Shown here one piece after another: positions 5,169 through 5,298 of a stretch of 5,298 bases of DNA. The notes beneath the pieces were generated by a model that was not told the DNA's origin, ran no database searches, and saw nothing but the letters and a program-made list of their open reading frames with translations. The translations under genes were made by a program, and so were the position numbers. Location of the stretch: positions 1 through 5,298 of the forward strand of contig CAZSJY010000066.1 in assembly GCA_964607375.1 (NCBI GenBank), written 5' to 3'. Positions within the stretch are counted from its first letter, which is position 1. Each line of letters starts with the position of its first letter. This stretch comes from JACNLC01 sp964607375. Its GTDB lineage: Bacteria; Fidelibacterota; Marinisomatia; SCGC-AAA003-L08; JACNLC01.

Positions 5169-5298
5169 TGTTCAATTATAGCAGAAGAATTTTTAGTTAT
5201 GAGTGTGATATTTACGGTCATTTAAATAATGCGGAATACTTAAAACTGTTTGAAGAAGCTCGGTCAGAAGCTTTGACTGAAATCGGTTATTCCTTATC
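5168..5298 (+). CDS. Hotdog-fold acyl-CoA thioesterase (4HBT / YbgC-FadM type), N-terminal part
   Basis: The frame starts at the ATG in TAATG, sharing one base with the permease stop, and stays open for 43 codons to the right edge. The peptide shows the classic hotdog thioesterase signature: Asp14 in YECDIYGHLNNAEYLKLFEEAR, shown here as the catalytic Asp, then GHLNNA and Glu/Glu-Ala-Arg. This is the pattern of the YbgC/FadM-like 4-hydroxybenzoyl-CoA thioesterase family, cytoplasmic enzymes that hydrolyse acyl-CoA thioesters. A weak AGGTGA lies about ten bases upstream. The overlap puts it in the same transcript as the transporter genes, although its function has no obvious link to metal uptake. 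Most of the protein lies outside the window, so subfamily and substrate are open. Confidence 0.85.
   Translation, partial: MFNYSRRIFSYECDIYGHLNNAEYLKLFEEARSEALTEIGYSL

Noticed and set aside
4895..5221. Antisense open frame of 108 codons opposite the permease end and thioesterase start
   Set aside because: Low-complexity Ile/Thr/Asn/Pro-rich translation typical of the antisense of a membrane protein gene, and it conflicts with two well-supported genes.
1..5298. tRNA or rRNA genes, CRISPR arrays, insertion sequences or other mobile elements
   Set aside because: No regularly spaced repeats, terminal inverted repeats, transposase motifs or tRNA-like cloverleaf sequences were seen, and almost all DNA is occupied by ordinary coding genes.

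Overview
This AT-rich window, with small intergenic gaps, comes from a diderm (Gram-negative-type) bacterium. Three genes encode Sec-exported outer-membrane or periplasmic proteins, two of them likely beta-barrels. Most genes have clear AGGAG-type ribosome binding sites, which argues against a typical Bacteroidota genome. The overall protein style would fit an uncultured FCB-group lineage such as Marinimicrobia, but that is only an impression and no marker gene is present.

Left part, minus strand (1-1911): the N-terminal part of an outer-membrane porin-like protein (1-470, running off the edge), then a two-gene unit. In that unit an ornithine cyclodeaminase/mu-crystallin family NAD(P)-dependent enzyme (934-1911) is followed 11 nt later by a small MTH1187/DUF77-family thiamine-binding-like protein (614-922).

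Right part, plus strand (2009-5298): divergent from the dehydrogenase and separated from it by a 97-bp region holding a perfect 12-bp palindrome, there is a co-directional cluster that looks like a complete envelope-spanning zinc (or related metal) acquisition set. It contains a small His/Cys-rich exported protein (2009-2326), a His-rich outer-membrane beta-barrel ending in HKPHQF (2414-3430), a ZnuA-type periplasmic binding protein (3454-4359) and a ZnuB-type ABC permease (4359-5168). The start of a hotdog-fold acyl-CoA thioesterase (5168 onward) overlaps the permease stop by one base. No ATPase gene (znuC) is present between or next to the other transporter genes within the window.

Working model (inference): the His-rich barrel admits or captures metal at the outer membrane. 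The His/Cys-rich small protein and the binding protein handle it in the periplasm, and the permease moves it inward using an ATPase encoded elsewhere. The palindrome in the divergent promoter region is the best candidate for a metal-responsive operator. The most interesting points are the non-TonB outer-membrane partner fused into a Znu operon, the apparent relocation of His-rich metal-binding segments out of ZnuA into the neighbouring proteins, and the missing ATPase.
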